From: an uncultured bacterium
Lineage (GTDB): Bacteria > Planctomycetota > UBA1135 > GCA-002686595
DNA: 64,000 nucleotides
Direction of reading: 5' to 3'
NCBI GenBank assembly: GCA_937896235.1
Contig: CALBMX010000033.1
Span: 124,001-188,000, forward strand
Position numbers and translations under genes: made by a program. The notes under the pieces are model-generated. The model did not search any database and was not told the origin of the DNA. It saw only the letters and a list, made by a program, of their open reading frames with translations. This document shows positions 19,201-27,506 of the stretch, piece after piece. The number at the start of each line of letters is the position of its first letter. Within the stretch, counting starts at the first letter, position 1.

Positions 19201-20692
19201 GGCAGCTGTCGCTAACCTCGCCTTGAGAAACAGCGGCCCCAACGGCGCGCGCCTCGCCAAGTTAGCCGCGAAGCGGCCTACCGAGAGGGGCTTCGGCCTG
19301 CTGACCTCACCTTTGCGCCGCAACGCGAGATTGGCGGTCATGGGCGGAGGCGCCGGCGCCCTCGCACTTTTACTCCTAACCTGGCGCTTCGTGCGGAGAG
19401 GGTCGTCGGCGCGCCCGACGACTCGCCCCTCACACACACCCGCCCAGGCACAACCGCTTCGTTTCGCGGCAGTACTAGGTCCGGCGGCACTTGCACTCCT
19501 CGCATTTGGCGCAGACGCGCTCTTCGCCTCGAACTTAGCTGAAAATCGTACCGGGACACTCCGCCTGGGCAGACTCTTCGCACCCGAAACCCGTGCCGTC
19601 GAGGTCACGGCCATGCGCCTCACGCAAGGTCCGGGGACCTCCTTGGAGCAGTCGTGGATTTGGGTCCACGGAACCTTTGGTGGCGGCCCTGGGTACGATC
19701 CTAGAGCGCCGCATCCCCCTGAAGATGCAGCCGACTTACGCGGGGATCCTTCGGGAAGCTGGCGCGAGATCAGCGGCGCTGGTGCGCTCGGCGACAGGTC
19801 TGCTATCACCGCCGCCATCGAGTCGATTTGGACCGCCGAAGGCGTTGTCGCTCACCCCGGCACCAGCGACTCCGCGGCCTTTGGATTTGGCGACCCGGCA
19901 GCCTGGAGGTTCGAACTCTTCGACTACCCTACCGAGTCCGACCCTCTGAAATGGAAGGCCCCCATCGCCAGCCTTGATGTTGGAACGACTTCGCAGGACG
20001 GACTCTCGGCGTATCTGCGTGTAGGAGGCGCTCCTTCGATCTGGTCCGCGGATACGAATCCGGCTGCGGGGATTCCTCGGGGGGCCGTACACAAGTTTCC
20101 CCCTTTGGCTGAGTCGCGGCTCTTGCCACGGGAGTGGGCAGGCCAGCAGGTCGGTATCTCCGCACTTGCGTGGCAGGTTGTCGGAGGGTCGAGCTTGCGT
20201 CTAACCTCGACACCCCAAGTACGCACGATCGAGGAACTTCAAGCCGGTCGGGCGCCCGTCTTGTGGCGCCTGCTGGGCAAGGGTGAGGACACCTTGATGG
20301 ACGATGCACCGGGCGCGAACGCACGTGGTGGTGCGGTTGCCGCTGAGGCTCTCTTGGAATACCTCATGAACGCGAAAGCGTTAGAGCTCCTCGATCCAGC
20401 GCGCGCCGCCGAGTATGGCTTGAGCCCGAACGATCAGCCCCTCGCGATCGTGCTATTGGAGTCCAACCCGCTTCCGCTTCCCGAAGGTAGCACAGAGCCG
20501 GAGGGGCCCCGTGTCCCGCTGATGTTGCGGATTGGACCCCTGCTGCCTCCTGAGCTTGGAGGCGGTCACGCCGTCGTGAATACGTTCTCTGGGAACTTGA
20601 TCCGCATGCCCGCAAAGTTTGTAGAGCTCGCTTTGCCGCTAGCAAGCGACTTCGAAGACCCAGAGCGCATTCGCGGCTGGAAGATTCGCTAG
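16241..20692 (+). CDS. GldG-GldG-DUF4340 fusion membrane protein
   Basis: A 1483-residue protein that appears to join parts usually encoded separately. Residues 5-22 are a transmembrane helix, followed by a GldG-type extracytoplasmic domain (about 30-430; SLELGQRQLLHLQPELRQLL at its start). Two more helices lie near 442-460 and 475-495, then a second GldG-like domain (about 500-1020) begins with ADLTAEGLNTPSQVTIDIA. Helices near 1026-1053 and 1073-1098 precede a C-terminal DUF4340-like region (about 1107-1483). The ATG at 16241 overlaps the permease stop as ATGA. It most likely forms the periplasmic component of the GldAF-like transporter. A perfect 17-bp inverted repeat follows the gene. The domain assignments are by pattern and the boundaries are approximate. 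Confidence 0.85.
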   Translation: MRNVWTWMGLLLGLFAATQLGSWGRNFPGVSLELGQRQLLHLQPELRQLLQSSDAPIFATWYVSSPEKLPSDRHSMAEDVNDLLAVMRATAPGRFDFAQVDPEADSDLAAYASKRRVSPFRALNIRGDASATGPIYSTLTFEQSGRSPARIEHIGPEHLGDLQNIILEHLRGNGEQSPPRFLLARPEDGAEGFAQLQDALAARGEVRTIDFEAVEPGELDLWSEVLFWMDPGLGGADKIPELERYLESGRSVILAGGANSLGAKSLFRELGLDTKPGRILTDLAANTKRGERVELVPCIAPDQDFRRLSGQPNGTLFFEAPGALTFIPDTLDRRGVSARRIANSSERTILEIDGVQQGAPKLALGVLLEPVDARRGSLVALAAATPLVDGFLDMAGAAHRPLLASLIDSFAGQNRRALLRAGAAPPQRLARFSDDERLLVRSALWAPLPLFLLIIGVWRKKRGADLIFRGRGLANGKQLAATGCAAGFLGLAAWAASTHAGPRADLTAEGLNTPSQVTIDIAEEVSLRGPLQAQLYFSAPATLSPLLAQLPRRIHGLLDSLGRAGLASTRAEIRPSSLSDNEVAALEKSGIRSFRAARSMATNQASASATAAWATLELRRGEQREVLSFQDEHEAEELEFRVAFALERMRQEGLSPGSGEVRVGFASDLPRMSAAEDYEYQSKGSFAPREGDVFQLARAALSRAGFTVEHIDPRDPQIGKSAAFEYGALLWLQPRRNTLPMLDAFQSYLRRGGSAILAAQHFRTQARQYRGSDFELVFWPQPQVPDVDRFWFPEFGVDLVREVLFDKASVTIPIDTRILGKGAELEFQPEPTRAPFLVRASASNFADCEGILVGTGDLALADPNWIRLDEELLEDSGLQAKVLFTGSEESWHADWQGGWLTDEMLGGPSVAPDDFSYEVRPALGVLIEGTFPAPKNLGEDGVGQPIAFKALPTEELAPGRLLFVGNSSFLTDNAIAGDEFRGDAFLLAAVANLALRNSGPNGARLAKLAAKRPTERGFGLLTSPLRRNARLAVMGGGAGALALLLLTWRFVRRGSSARPTTRPSHTPAQAQPLRFAAVLGPAALALLAFGADALFASNLAENRTGTLRLGRLFAPETRAVEVTAMRLTQGPGTSLEQSWIWVHGTFGGGPGYDPRAPHPPEDAADLRGDPSGSWREISGAGALGDRSAITAAIESIWTAEGVVAHPGTSDSAAFGFGDPAAWRFELFDYPTESDPLKWKAPIASLDVGTTSQDGLSAYLRVGGAPSIWSADTNPAAGIPRGAVHKFPPLAESRLLPREWAGQQVGISALAWQVVGGSSLRLTSTPQVRTIEELQAGRAPVLWRLLGKGEDTLMDDAPGANARGGAVAAEALLEYLMNAKALELLDPARAAEYGLSPNDQPLAIVLLESNPLPLPEGSTEPEGPRVPLMLRIGPLLPPELGGGHAVVNTFSGNLIRMPAKFVELALPLASDFEDPERIRGWKIR

Positions 20693-20711
20693 AGGGCGAC
20701 AGCGGAGACAA

Positions 20712-20755
20712 AGCCAGGTTGGTTGTCGTATGAGTTGACGACAACCAACCTGGCT
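20712..20755. terminator. Perfect 17-bp inverted repeat, likely bidirectional terminator
   Basis: AGCCAGGTTGGTTGTCG at 20712-20728 is exactly complementary to 20739-20755, with a 10-base loop. It lies between two convergent genes ending at 20692 and 20773. It lacks a U-tract on either side, but the position and perfect stem argue for shared 3' end formation. Confidence 0.65.
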
Positions 20756-20772
20756 CCGGGTCTGCCTGAAAC

Positions 20773-21174
20773 CTAGCTGCGCAAGGACTTCGCCACGCGA
20801 CCGAGGCGGTCAAGCGCCTCCTCGTGGATCGCGGCGAACACCGGATCCTCCCCAAACCCCATGGCCCCGAGTAAGAGGTCAGGGTGGATGATACTCACGT
20901 CGTACCCTCCACGAGCTGCAGCCTCGACAGTGACGTTACAGGGCAAGAGCAGCCCAACGCGTGCATCGTGGTTGAATGCTTTCCATGCGATTCGAGGGTT
21001 GCAGGAGCCGAGGATTACATACTCACGAAAGTCCTCATCAATCTTCTGCTTGAAAGTCGTGTGAACGTCAATGCGAGTCAAGATGCCAAAGCCCTCGACT
21101 TTCAGTGCGGCGGTAATCTGGTCAATGCTCTCCTCGAGCCCAAGCTCAAGGTGAAGGTCGAAGGACATCTGCAT
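20773..21174 (-). CDS. DUF302 domain protein
   Basis: With the ATG at 21174 the product has 133 residues, almost exactly one DUF302 domain: ESIDQITAALKVEGFGILTR, a FREYVILGSCNPRIAWKAF segment containing the conserved cysteine, VGLLLPCNVTV and a late VSIIHPDLLLGAMGF. DUF302 proteins are small soluble proteins of unknown function that sometimes occur with sulfur or heme proteins. The frame stays open upstream to 21339, with another ATG at 21237 just after GAGGA; those extra residues do not look like the domain, so the shorter start was preferred with reservation. The gene is convergent with the GldG fusion and shares the inverted repeat between them. Confidence 0.78.
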   Translation of the reverse strand: MQMSFDLHLELGLEESIDQITAALKVEGFGILTRIDVHTTFKQKIDEDFREYVILGSCNPRIAWKAFNHDARVGLLLPCNVTVEAAARGGYDVSIIHPDLLLGAMGFGEDPVFAAIHEEALDRLGRVAKSLRS

Positions 21175-21418
21175 GATTTTGCGGGGGTCGGGATTCGTTC
21201 GGGGCGAAGAGGGAGAAGAGCACAAGGTGTCCAACATCTTCCTCAGGTAAGGCCTTAGAATACCTATTCGCGCTATAAGCCGAGTCCACCTCAAGACATT
21301 TTCAAAAGGAAGACTTGCACGAGCGGCGTGGATTGCCAAGACTCGTAAGCCGCTGAGCAGCCTCCAGCAGCCCTATCCCCCTCGCTGCGATTCGAGCAAC
21401 CTCCCAAGGAGACCTTCG

Positions 21419-21487
21419 ATGATCACGCAAGACCAACAACAGCAGTCCATCGGCATTGATTCGTCCGGAGTCTTTGTAGTCCGCTGA
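21419..21487 (+). CDS. Candidate 22-residue micro-ORF with strong Shine-Dalgarno site
   Basis: An AAGGAG at 21406-21411 is followed 7 bases later by ATG and a 22-codon frame (MITQDQQQQSIGIDSSGVFV plus VR) ending in TGA at 21487. Intrinsic terminator 21535-21568 lies 47 bases after the stop, and the ABC exporter genes start 49 bases after that. The peptide is hydrophilic with a Q-rich start and has no run of a single amino acid of the kind seen in classic attenuation leaders. It may be a leader peptide for the exporter operon, a short independent peptide gene, or chance. No similarity is claimed. Confidence 0.45.
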   Translation: MITQDQQQQSIGIDSSGVFVVR

Positions 21488-21534
21488 GCGTGTCTTTCCC
21501 TCGAAAACTCCCTGCGCCCCCTCCATGCGCGCCG

Positions 21535-21568
21535 AAGACCCGCTCCTCAAGCAAGAGCGGGTTTTTTT
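21535..21568 (+). terminator. Intrinsic terminator between the micro-ORF and the ABC exporter operon
   Basis: ACCCGCTC (21538-21545) pairs with GAGCGGGT (21555-21562) around a 9-base loop, followed by an unbroken run of T (21562-21568). AAG/TTT pairing can extend the stem. It sits 49 bases upstream of the exporter start, so either the exporter has its own promoter in that short gap or it is expressed by read-through. Confidence 0.8.
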
Positions 21569-21616
21569 GTGTCTCCATTCAGGCCAACCGCCCCTCACCT
21601 TCGCCGCCTGGCTTGA

Positions 21617-23587
21617 ATGGGATCCTTAGAACTAACGATACGAGACGTGAATACCAAACAAGAGATCAAACACGCTGGGCTCTATGAGCTGACGGCCGGT
21701 TTTCGAAGTCCCTACGCAGCATCGATCGCCGCGATGACGATTGGGATCGGGTTGCTTTTTTGCGTGCCGATGATCACCAAAGATATTATCGATGGCTTCG
21801 TCCCCATCGAGACCGGAGGCTACACCTTTCAAGCCCCCGATTGGATCGAATCCATTACGACGGCTCTGGGACTTGCCGAGACCACGTTTAGGAAACTCGC
21901 GACTGCCGGCTCGCTTGTGATAGGCATCACCGCCTGTGCCGGCATCTTCCAATACTTGAAGGGCCGCTGGGCTGCACAGGCTTCAGAGGCGATTGTGCGC
22001 CGCCTGCGAAACTCGCTACACGCGCATCTCGCCGCCCTCCCCACGCGCTTCTTTGACAAGTCCGAGACGGGCGACCTCGTGCAACGCTGCACCAGTGATG
22101 TTGAGACCGTTCGCGTATTCCTGGCCTCCCAGGTAGTTGAAATTGGTCGGTCCATTCTACTTGTGGCATGCGTGACCCCTGTGCTCTTCAGCATGTCGAC
22201 GCAGCTCGCATGGGTCACCCTTTCCCTCCTTCCCCTGCTGGTGTTTTACTCGACTTTTTTCTTCAGCAAGCTCATCTTCATTTTCACGGAAGTAGACGAA
22301 GCCGAGGGTCGCCTCACGACCGTCCTGCAGGAAAACCTGACCGGAATTCGAGTGGTCCGCTCGTTCGGGCGGCGCGAGTTTGAGGAGCAGAAGTTTGGTG
22401 TTGCGAATGACGAACACCGGGACAAGACCTACCGACTGATGCGTCTACTAGCAGGTTTCTGGTCGTTCTCGGACGTCATCTGCATGAGCCAGGGCGCTCT
22501 CGTCCTCTTCTTTGGATGTTGGTGGACCCTCTCGGGTGACATTACCCTCGGAACGATGGTCGCCTTTACGATGTACTCCGCATACGTGATTTGGCCGGTG
22601 CGCCAGATGGGGAGGACACTGGTCGAGGCCGGCAAGGCGCGCGTGTCCCTTGGACGCCTACGAGAGGTTCTATCTACGCCTCGCGAAGACGCGAGCGACA
22701 AGCTGATGAGCGACCCCCCAAGAGCTTTGATGGGATCCATCTCTGTTCAGAACTTGAACTTCTCCTATGGGCGCCCCCCGAGAGAGGGGCGCGCAAAAGG
22801 TGTCGCTGTCCATCAGGTACTGACAGACGTCAGCTTCCAACTCGAAGCCGGGCAGACCCTCGCACTCCTCGGGCCCCCGGGCTCTGGAAAGAGCACCTTG
22901 ATCCAGCTCTTGCTTCGACTCTACAACTACGACGGAAGCGCTGAGGAGGAGGACACCGAACACGGCTCCGGATCGATTCAACTCGACGGCCACGAGCTCT
23001 CGGAGCTGCCACGCGAGCTCGTGCGCGAACAGATCGGCGTGGTCCTGCAGAATCCATTCCTATATGCCCGTACGATCGAGCAGAACTTACGCGTCGGGTA
23101 TCCGACTTCCGGAGCTGACGAGCTACGCGCCGCTACGGAAGCCGCTGCGATTCACGACTCCATCGAGGGTTTTGAACTCGGCTATGAGACCATGCTCGGT
23201 GAGCGCGGCGTCACCCTCTCCGGCGGCCAAAAGCAACGAGTAGCGATCGCTCGTGCACTCCTGAAGACTGCGCCGATACTTGTGCTCGACGACGCCCTTT
23301 CGGCCGTTGATAGCGAAACGGAGCGTCTAATTCTGGGAGCACTCAGCGAGCGCCGTGGAAAGCAAACCACGATTCTGATCGCCCATCGACTTTCGTGCGT
23401 AACGCATGCAGATCTGATCCTCGTCTTCGACGACGGGCGTATCGTCGAGCGTGGTAGCCACGCAGAGCTTCTCTCTCACAAAGGGGCGTATGCGCGCCTC
23501 TGGGCCATCCAGAACGCCTACCACGACGACCTGGCTGCTTTGGACGTTACCGACCCGAGCGGCCCCCCGACGGAGGTTCAGGCGTGA
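21617..23587 (+). CDS. ABC exporter half-transporter with degenerate Walker B (heterodimer subunit 1)
   Basis: 656 residues with an N-terminal six-helix exporter domain (about 35-340) and a C-terminal ATPase. Walker A is GPPGSGKST (about 419-427), the signature is the canonical LSGGQKQR (about 533) and the H-loop is IAHRLS. Walker B ends LVLDDALSAVD: the catalytic glutamate is replaced by aspartate. That change is typical of one subunit of heterodimeric exporters such as TM287/288 or BmrCD. The gene ends in GTGA overlapping the partner gene. It probably exports a lipid, peptide or small hydrophobic compound from the cytoplasm or inner leaflet; the substrate is unknown. The start was taken as the ATG at 21617, with no clear Shine-Dalgarno sequence. 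Confidence 0.92.
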   Translation: MGSLELTIRDVNTKQEIKHAGLYELTAGFRSPYAASIAAMTIGIGLLFCVPMITKDIIDGFVPIETGGYTFQAPDWIESITTALGLAETTFRKLATAGSLVIGITACAGIFQYLKGRWAAQASEAIVRRLRNSLHAHLAALPTRFFDKSETGDLVQRCTSDVETVRVFLASQVVEIGRSILLVACVTPVLFSMSTQLAWVTLSLLPLLVFYSTFFFSKLIFIFTEVDEAEGRLTTVLQENLTGIRVVRSFGRREFEEQKFGVANDEHRDKTYRLMRLLAGFWSFSDVICMSQGALVLFFGCWWTLSGDITLGTMVAFTMYSAYVIWPVRQMGRTLVEAGKARVSLGRLREVLSTPREDASDKLMSDPPRALMGSISVQNLNFSYGRPPREGRAKGVAVHQVLTDVSFQLEAGQTLALLGPPGSGKSTLIQLLLRLYNYDGSAEEEDTEHGSGSIQLDGHELSELPRELVREQIGVVLQNPFLYARTIEQNLRVGYPTSGADELRAATEAAAIHDSIEGFELGYETMLGERGVTLSGGQKQRVAIARALLKTAPILVLDDALSAVDSETERLILGALSERRGKQTTILIAHRLSCVTHADLILVFDDGRIVERGSHAELLSHKGAYARLWAIQNAYHDDLAALDVTDPSGPPTEVQA

Positions 23588-25488
23588 GTAGTTCCGAAGA
23601 AAATAAATCCGCAGCAGAGGCCGAAGCAGCCAACTCAAAGCTCGACATAGGATTGTGGCGAGAGCTGTTTGGGTACGCCCTAAAGTACAAACGCAAGGTT
23701 GGGTTCCTATCCATTTTTGCGATCACGACAGGCCTAGCTGAGGTTTGCTTTCCACTGGTGGCCCGAGCGCTTATCGATGAGGTCACCACAACGATCGAAG
23801 CGGGCAACGGAGAGGCCGTTAGCTTCACTTTGTTGAAGCCATACATCGGGGCCTACGCCGTTCTGATCCTAACCCTATGCACAAGTGTGTACTTCTTCAT
23901 CGGCCACGCTGGCTTCTTGAAGTCCCACATGGCCGCCGACATTCGCACCGCTGGTTTTAAGAAGCTACAGCGCCTTGAATTCGCGTTTTTCGACAAGCGG
24001 GCAACGGGCTGGTTGATGGCGCGCATGACCAGCGATTGCGAACGACTCGCCAACATCATGGCGTGGGGAGTCCTAGACATCCTTTGGGCATCGACCTTCC
24101 TCCTAGGAATCGCGACTGCGATGATCGTGCTCAGCTGGAAGCTCGGCCTCATCATTTTGATGGCGACTCCACTTTTGCTGGTCGTAAGTCGTTTCTTTCA
24201 GAAGCGGATGCTGAAGGCGTCTCGGGCGATTCGAAAGGTCAACTCCACCATCACTGCTGACTTCAATGAGTCCATCATGGGAGAGCGCACGACCAAGACA
24301 TTCGTACGTGAGAAAGAGAAGCTGGCCGAGTTCGAAAAGAAGACCGATGCCATGTTTGATGCAAGTGTCCGCAACGCGGTGCTGGCATCGGCATTCTTGC
24401 CGTCGATCTTGACCATAGGAAGCCTGACTACAGCGGCAGCGCTCCTATTCGGCGGGGTCCAGGTGACTGGATTCGTCATTACCCTTGGAACTCTGGTGGC
24501 ATTCCTGAATTACACACGAATGCTGTTTGAGCCTCTGCAGCAGCTTGCTCATATATTTAGCGAGATGCAGATGGCGCAAGCTTCTGGAGAGCGCATCGTT
24601 GGGATGATCGCAACGGTTCCCGCCATTGCCGACTCGGAACAGGTCCTTGCACGTGTTGCCGCACAAGCGACCAATCCCATAGGGGGCTTAGCCGAAGATG
24701 GGTATCCCGATGAGATCGGCTCCATCGAATTCTGTGCTGTGGACTTCTCTTACAATCCCGAAGAGATGGTTCTAGATGGGATCAATCTGCGAGTCGAATC
24801 CGGCCAGACGATTGCGCTGGTGGGATCTACCGGTGGTGGCAAGTCGACCATAATCAGCCTGCTCTGCCGGTTTTACGAGCCGACTTCCGGCACCATTCGC
24901 ATGTCGGGGCGCGACCTCAAGGAGCGCAGTTTGGGCTGGCTTCAATCTCACCTCGGCATCGTGTTGCAGGACCCCCACTTGTTTAGCGGATCTGTTCTCG
25001 AGAACATCCGCTACGGGCGGCTCTGCGCTACCGACGAGGAGGTTTTTGAAGCCGCGCGCCTGGTTGGTGCTGACAAGTTTGTCGCCAAACTCGACGACCA
25101 ATACTCTTTCGATGTTGGGGAGGGTGGAGGCCTCCTGTCCTCCGGCGAGCGCCAGCTCATCTCCTTTGCTCGCGCGATTCTCGCCGATCCCAAGATCTTG
25201 ATTATGGATGAGGCGACTTCGAGTATCGATACCGAGACGGAGCGACATATCCAGGAAGGCCTAGAGCGGGTTCTCAAGGACCGCACGAGTTTCGTCATTG
25301 CACACCGCCTGTCGACCATTGAAAGTGCCGACCGTATTGTTGTCATCGAGAAGGGGCGAATCGTTGAGGAGGGCAGCCATACGGACCTGATGCGTGCTGG
25401 AGGCCGCTATCGCCAGCTGCACGCTCGCCAAGGTATTGAAGAGCTCGGAGTGCACGCTAAAGACTGGAGCGAAGACCCCTCCGCCTAA
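23584..25488 (+). CDS. ABC exporter half-transporter with altered signature (heterodimer subunit 2)
   Basis: 634 residues, again an exporter membrane domain followed by an ATPase. Walker A is GSTGGGKST (about 414-422) and Walker B is canonical (ILIMDEA, about 541-543), but the ABC signature reads LLSSGERQL rather than LSGGQ. With the partner's LDD Walker B this predicts one degenerate and one hydrolysing ATP site: this subunit's Walker motifs with the partner's LSGGQ form the active site. The start is a GTG overlapping the upstream stop by four bases. About 20 residues at the N-terminus are hydrophilic and alanine/glutamate rich. The next gene begins 27 bases downstream with its own Shine-Dalgarno sequence. 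Confidence 0.92.
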   Translation: MSSSEENKSAAEAEAANSKLDIGLWRELFGYALKYKRKVGFLSIFAITTGLAEVCFPLVARALIDEVTTTIEAGNGEAVSFTLLKPYIGAYAVLILTLCTSVYFFIGHAGFLKSHMAADIRTAGFKKLQRLEFAFFDKRATGWLMARMTSDCERLANIMAWGVLDILWASTFLLGIATAMIVLSWKLGLIILMATPLLLVVSRFFQKRMLKASRAIRKVNSTITADFNESIMGERTTKTFVREKEKLAEFEKKTDAMFDASVRNAVLASAFLPSILTIGSLTTAAALLFGGVQVTGFVITLGTLVAFLNYTRMLFEPLQQLAHIFSEMQMAQASGERIVGMIATVPAIADSEQVLARVAAQATNPIGGLAEDGYPDEIGSIEFCAVDFSYNPEEMVLDGINLRVESGQTIALVGSTGGGKSTIISLLCRFYEPTSGTIRMSGRDLKERSLGWLQSHLGIVLQDPHLFSGSVLENIRYGRLCATDEEVFEAARLVGADKFVAKLDDQYSFDVGEGGGLLSSGERQLISFARAILADPKILIMDEATSSIDTETERHIQEGLERVLKDRTSFVIAHRLSTIESADRIVVIEKGRIVEEGSHTDLMRAGGRYRQLHARQGIEELGVHAKDWSEDPSA

Positions 25489-25515
25489 ACTCAATATTCG
25501 AGTATCTTGGAGGTT

Positions 25516-27036
25516 ATGAAGAAACAGATTCATGGTCTCCTTGCATTCTTACTGGTGACGTTCACGGCAATGACCCCCGCCATGGCAACGTGGTCCATTG
25601 TCATCACCAATACGCTAACCGGTGAAGTGATCGTCGCCTCGGCCACCTGTATCGAGCAGTTTGACCTCCTCGCGGGTCTACCCGTTGTGCGCGTGGACTT
25701 GGGCGGAGCAGCGGCCCAATCAATGATTGATACCGGCGCCGTCAATCGTAAAAAGATCTGGAACAAGTTTGGCCAAGGCATTCGCCCCAATACCATCCTG
25801 AGCGACTTGGCTGGCGGGGACCCCTGGCACAAGTTTCGCCAGTATGGCATCGTCGATTTCGACAACACTCCCGCCACCTTCACGGGCTCTGGCGCAGGGG
25901 CCGCCAAAAAGGGAGTCACCGGCGTTGTTGGTGAGCTCCGCTATTCCATCCAGGGAAATGTACTCACCGCTCCCGCCGTTATCGATGCGGCGGAGCTCGC
26001 GCTCCTCACCTCACCTGGCGACATGGGACAACGTGTGATGGCCGCGATGGAAGCCGCTCGCGCTCTTGGCGGTGATGGACGATGCTCGTGCAGCCAAGCC
26101 GCTCCGACCTCTTGCGGAGCTCCCCCCCCGGGGTTCACCAAGTCCGCTCACATCGGCTTCCTAGTTATCGCTAGGCACGGCGATACCGATGGGGTCTGCA
26201 CGGGCCCCTTAGGTTGCGCGAACGGCAACTACTACCTCACCGAGAACGTCATCGCCGGAGCATCAGCACCGGATCCGATCCTAACCCTAGCCGCTAATCA
26301 CGCCGCCTGGCGCGCCAACCTGGCTGGGCACCCAGACCATGTCAAAACCCGAGTAACCCGAACCGCATCCCAGCTTCCCGCCGATGGAGCGGCGACGGCG
26401 ACCATCTTTGTCGAGCTGCGCGATGTCGACGACATTCCGATCACAACAGGTGGTGCGACTCTTACACTCACCCAAGCAGGGGTCCCTCTGACCACACTCG
26501 GCCCAGTTACCGACCTTGGAAATGGCACCTACTCCTTCGATGTCATTGCGGGCACCTCCAGTGGGCTAGAGACGATCGACGTGCGTGTTGACGACGGCAC
26601 GGTACAAGCCACTCTTTATCCCCCGGTGACACTTACGATCGACCCCAAAGCCGCCCTACATATTGGCGAGGATGAGGTCAGTACCTCCGCTACCGTCGAC
26701 GTCCCCTTTACCCTCAACTTTGGCCCCAGCGCGTCGGGATCGCTCTACTTCCTGCTCGGTTCGATGACGGGGACGGCACCCGGAACCCCACTTGGCTTCC
26801 AGACCCTACCCCTCAACTGGGACGCACTCTCGCTGTTCACCTTGACTCATCCGGGTGCCCCATTCCTTCCTGGCTCATTCGGAACACTGGACGCCGCCGG
26901 CCGCGCGACTGCAAGCCTTGCCGCACCTGCTGGAACACTTTCCGGATTCTCCGGACTTCACTTGGATTGGGCCGCCGTTGTGTTCACACTTCCTGAGTCC
27001 CTATCAAACGCCGTTGGGCTAAACATCACCCTCTAG
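25516..27036 (+). CDS. Secreted DUF1028 protein with Ig-like and C-terminal beta domains
   Basis: 506 residues. The ATG at 25516 is preceded by GGAGG at ideal distance, favouring it over the TTG nine bases upstream. A signal peptide ends near TPAMA. Residues about 26-250 match DUF1028 (TWSIVITNTLTGEVIVASA at the start, RQYGIVDFDN, then a GGDGRCSCSQAA landmark); this family is probably related to Ntn hydrolases, but activity is unproven. Residues about 280-375 look like a bacterial Ig/invasin-type domain (TRTASQLPADGAATATIFVE). The last 120 residues form a beta-rich domain with GSLYFLLGSMTG and LPLNWDALSLFTL, of a kind I associate with secreted planctomycete proteins. It is probably extracellular or surface associated. 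Confidence 0.82.
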   Translation: MKKQIHGLLAFLLVTFTAMTPAMATWSIVITNTLTGEVIVASATCIEQFDLLAGLPVVRVDLGGAAAQSMIDTGAVNRKKIWNKFGQGIRPNTILSDLAGGDPWHKFRQYGIVDFDNTPATFTGSGAGAAKKGVTGVVGELRYSIQGNVLTAPAVIDAAELALLTSPGDMGQRVMAAMEAARALGGDGRCSCSQAAPTSCGAPPPGFTKSAHIGFLVIARHGDTDGVCTGPLGCANGNYYLTENVIAGASAPDPILTLAANHAAWRANLAGHPDHVKTRVTRTASQLPADGAATATIFVELRDVDDIPITTGGATLTLTQAGVPLTTLGPVTDLGNGTYSFDVIAGTSSGLETIDVRVDDGTVQATLYPPVTLTIDPKAALHIGEDEVSTSATVDVPFTLNFGPSASGSLYFLLGSMTGTAPGTPLGFQTLPLNWDALSLFTLTHPGAPFLPGSFGTLDAAGRATASLAAPAGTLSGFSGLHLDWAAVVFTLPESLSNAVGLNITL

Positions 27037-27044
27037 CTAACTCT

Positions 27045-27506
27045 ATGCACCTCCGTCCTTTCCAAGAAGTTGACTTTGACGACCTTGTGATTGCCTGGCG
27101 CGCCGCATCGGTCGTCGCCCACTCATTCCTAAGCCCGGATTTTCTAAACGCCGAGGTTGAGAGCATCCGCGAGGTCTACCTTCCAGCAGCTGAAACGTGG
27201 GTCGCTATCGACAATAAAAACAACGACAAGGTTGTCGGCTTTCTCGCGCTAATGGGCAATGAGATCGGAGCGATTTTTGTTCATCCAAACCACTGGAAGC
27301 AGGGCATCGGTCGCGCGCTCATGGACAAGGCTGTCGAGCTCCGAACAACGCTCACCCTTGAAGTCTTTGAGGAAAACGATATCGGCCGCGCCTTCTACAC
27401 AAAGTACGGCTTTGTGGCGACGGGCCGAGGCCTCCACCAAGAAACCGGCAAATCCGTTATCCAGCTCGAGTTCAAAGTAGCCAAAGGTTCCCTGGAGGCG
27501 ACCTAG
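27045..27506 (+). CDS. GNAT family N-acetyltransferase
   Basis: 153 residues, the normal length for a single GNAT domain. Landmarks are the N-terminal HLRPFQEVDFDDLVIAW, the beta strand VVGFLALMGNEIGAIFVHPN, the acetyl-CoA pyrophosphate-binding motif HWKQGIGRALMDKA (motif A, R/Q-x-x-G-x-G/A), and the C-terminal FYTKYGFVATGRG. It transfers an acetyl group from acetyl-CoA to an amine; the acceptor cannot be told. It starts 8 bases after the DUF1028 stop and is probably co-transcribed with it. No terminator is visible right after the stop. Confidence 0.9.
   Translation: MHLRPFQEVDFDDLVIAWRAASVVAHSFLSPDFLNAEVESIREVYLPAAETWVAIDNKNNDKVVGFLALMGNEIGAIFVHPNHWKQGIGRALMDKAVELRTTLTLEVFEENDIGRAFYTKYGFVATGRGLHQETGKSVIQLEFKVAKGSLEAT

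Noticed and set aside
21302-21598. A 98-codon minus-strand frame across the micro-ORF and terminator
   Set aside because: It runs through the intrinsic terminator and has no conserved features; the plus-strand signals are stronger.
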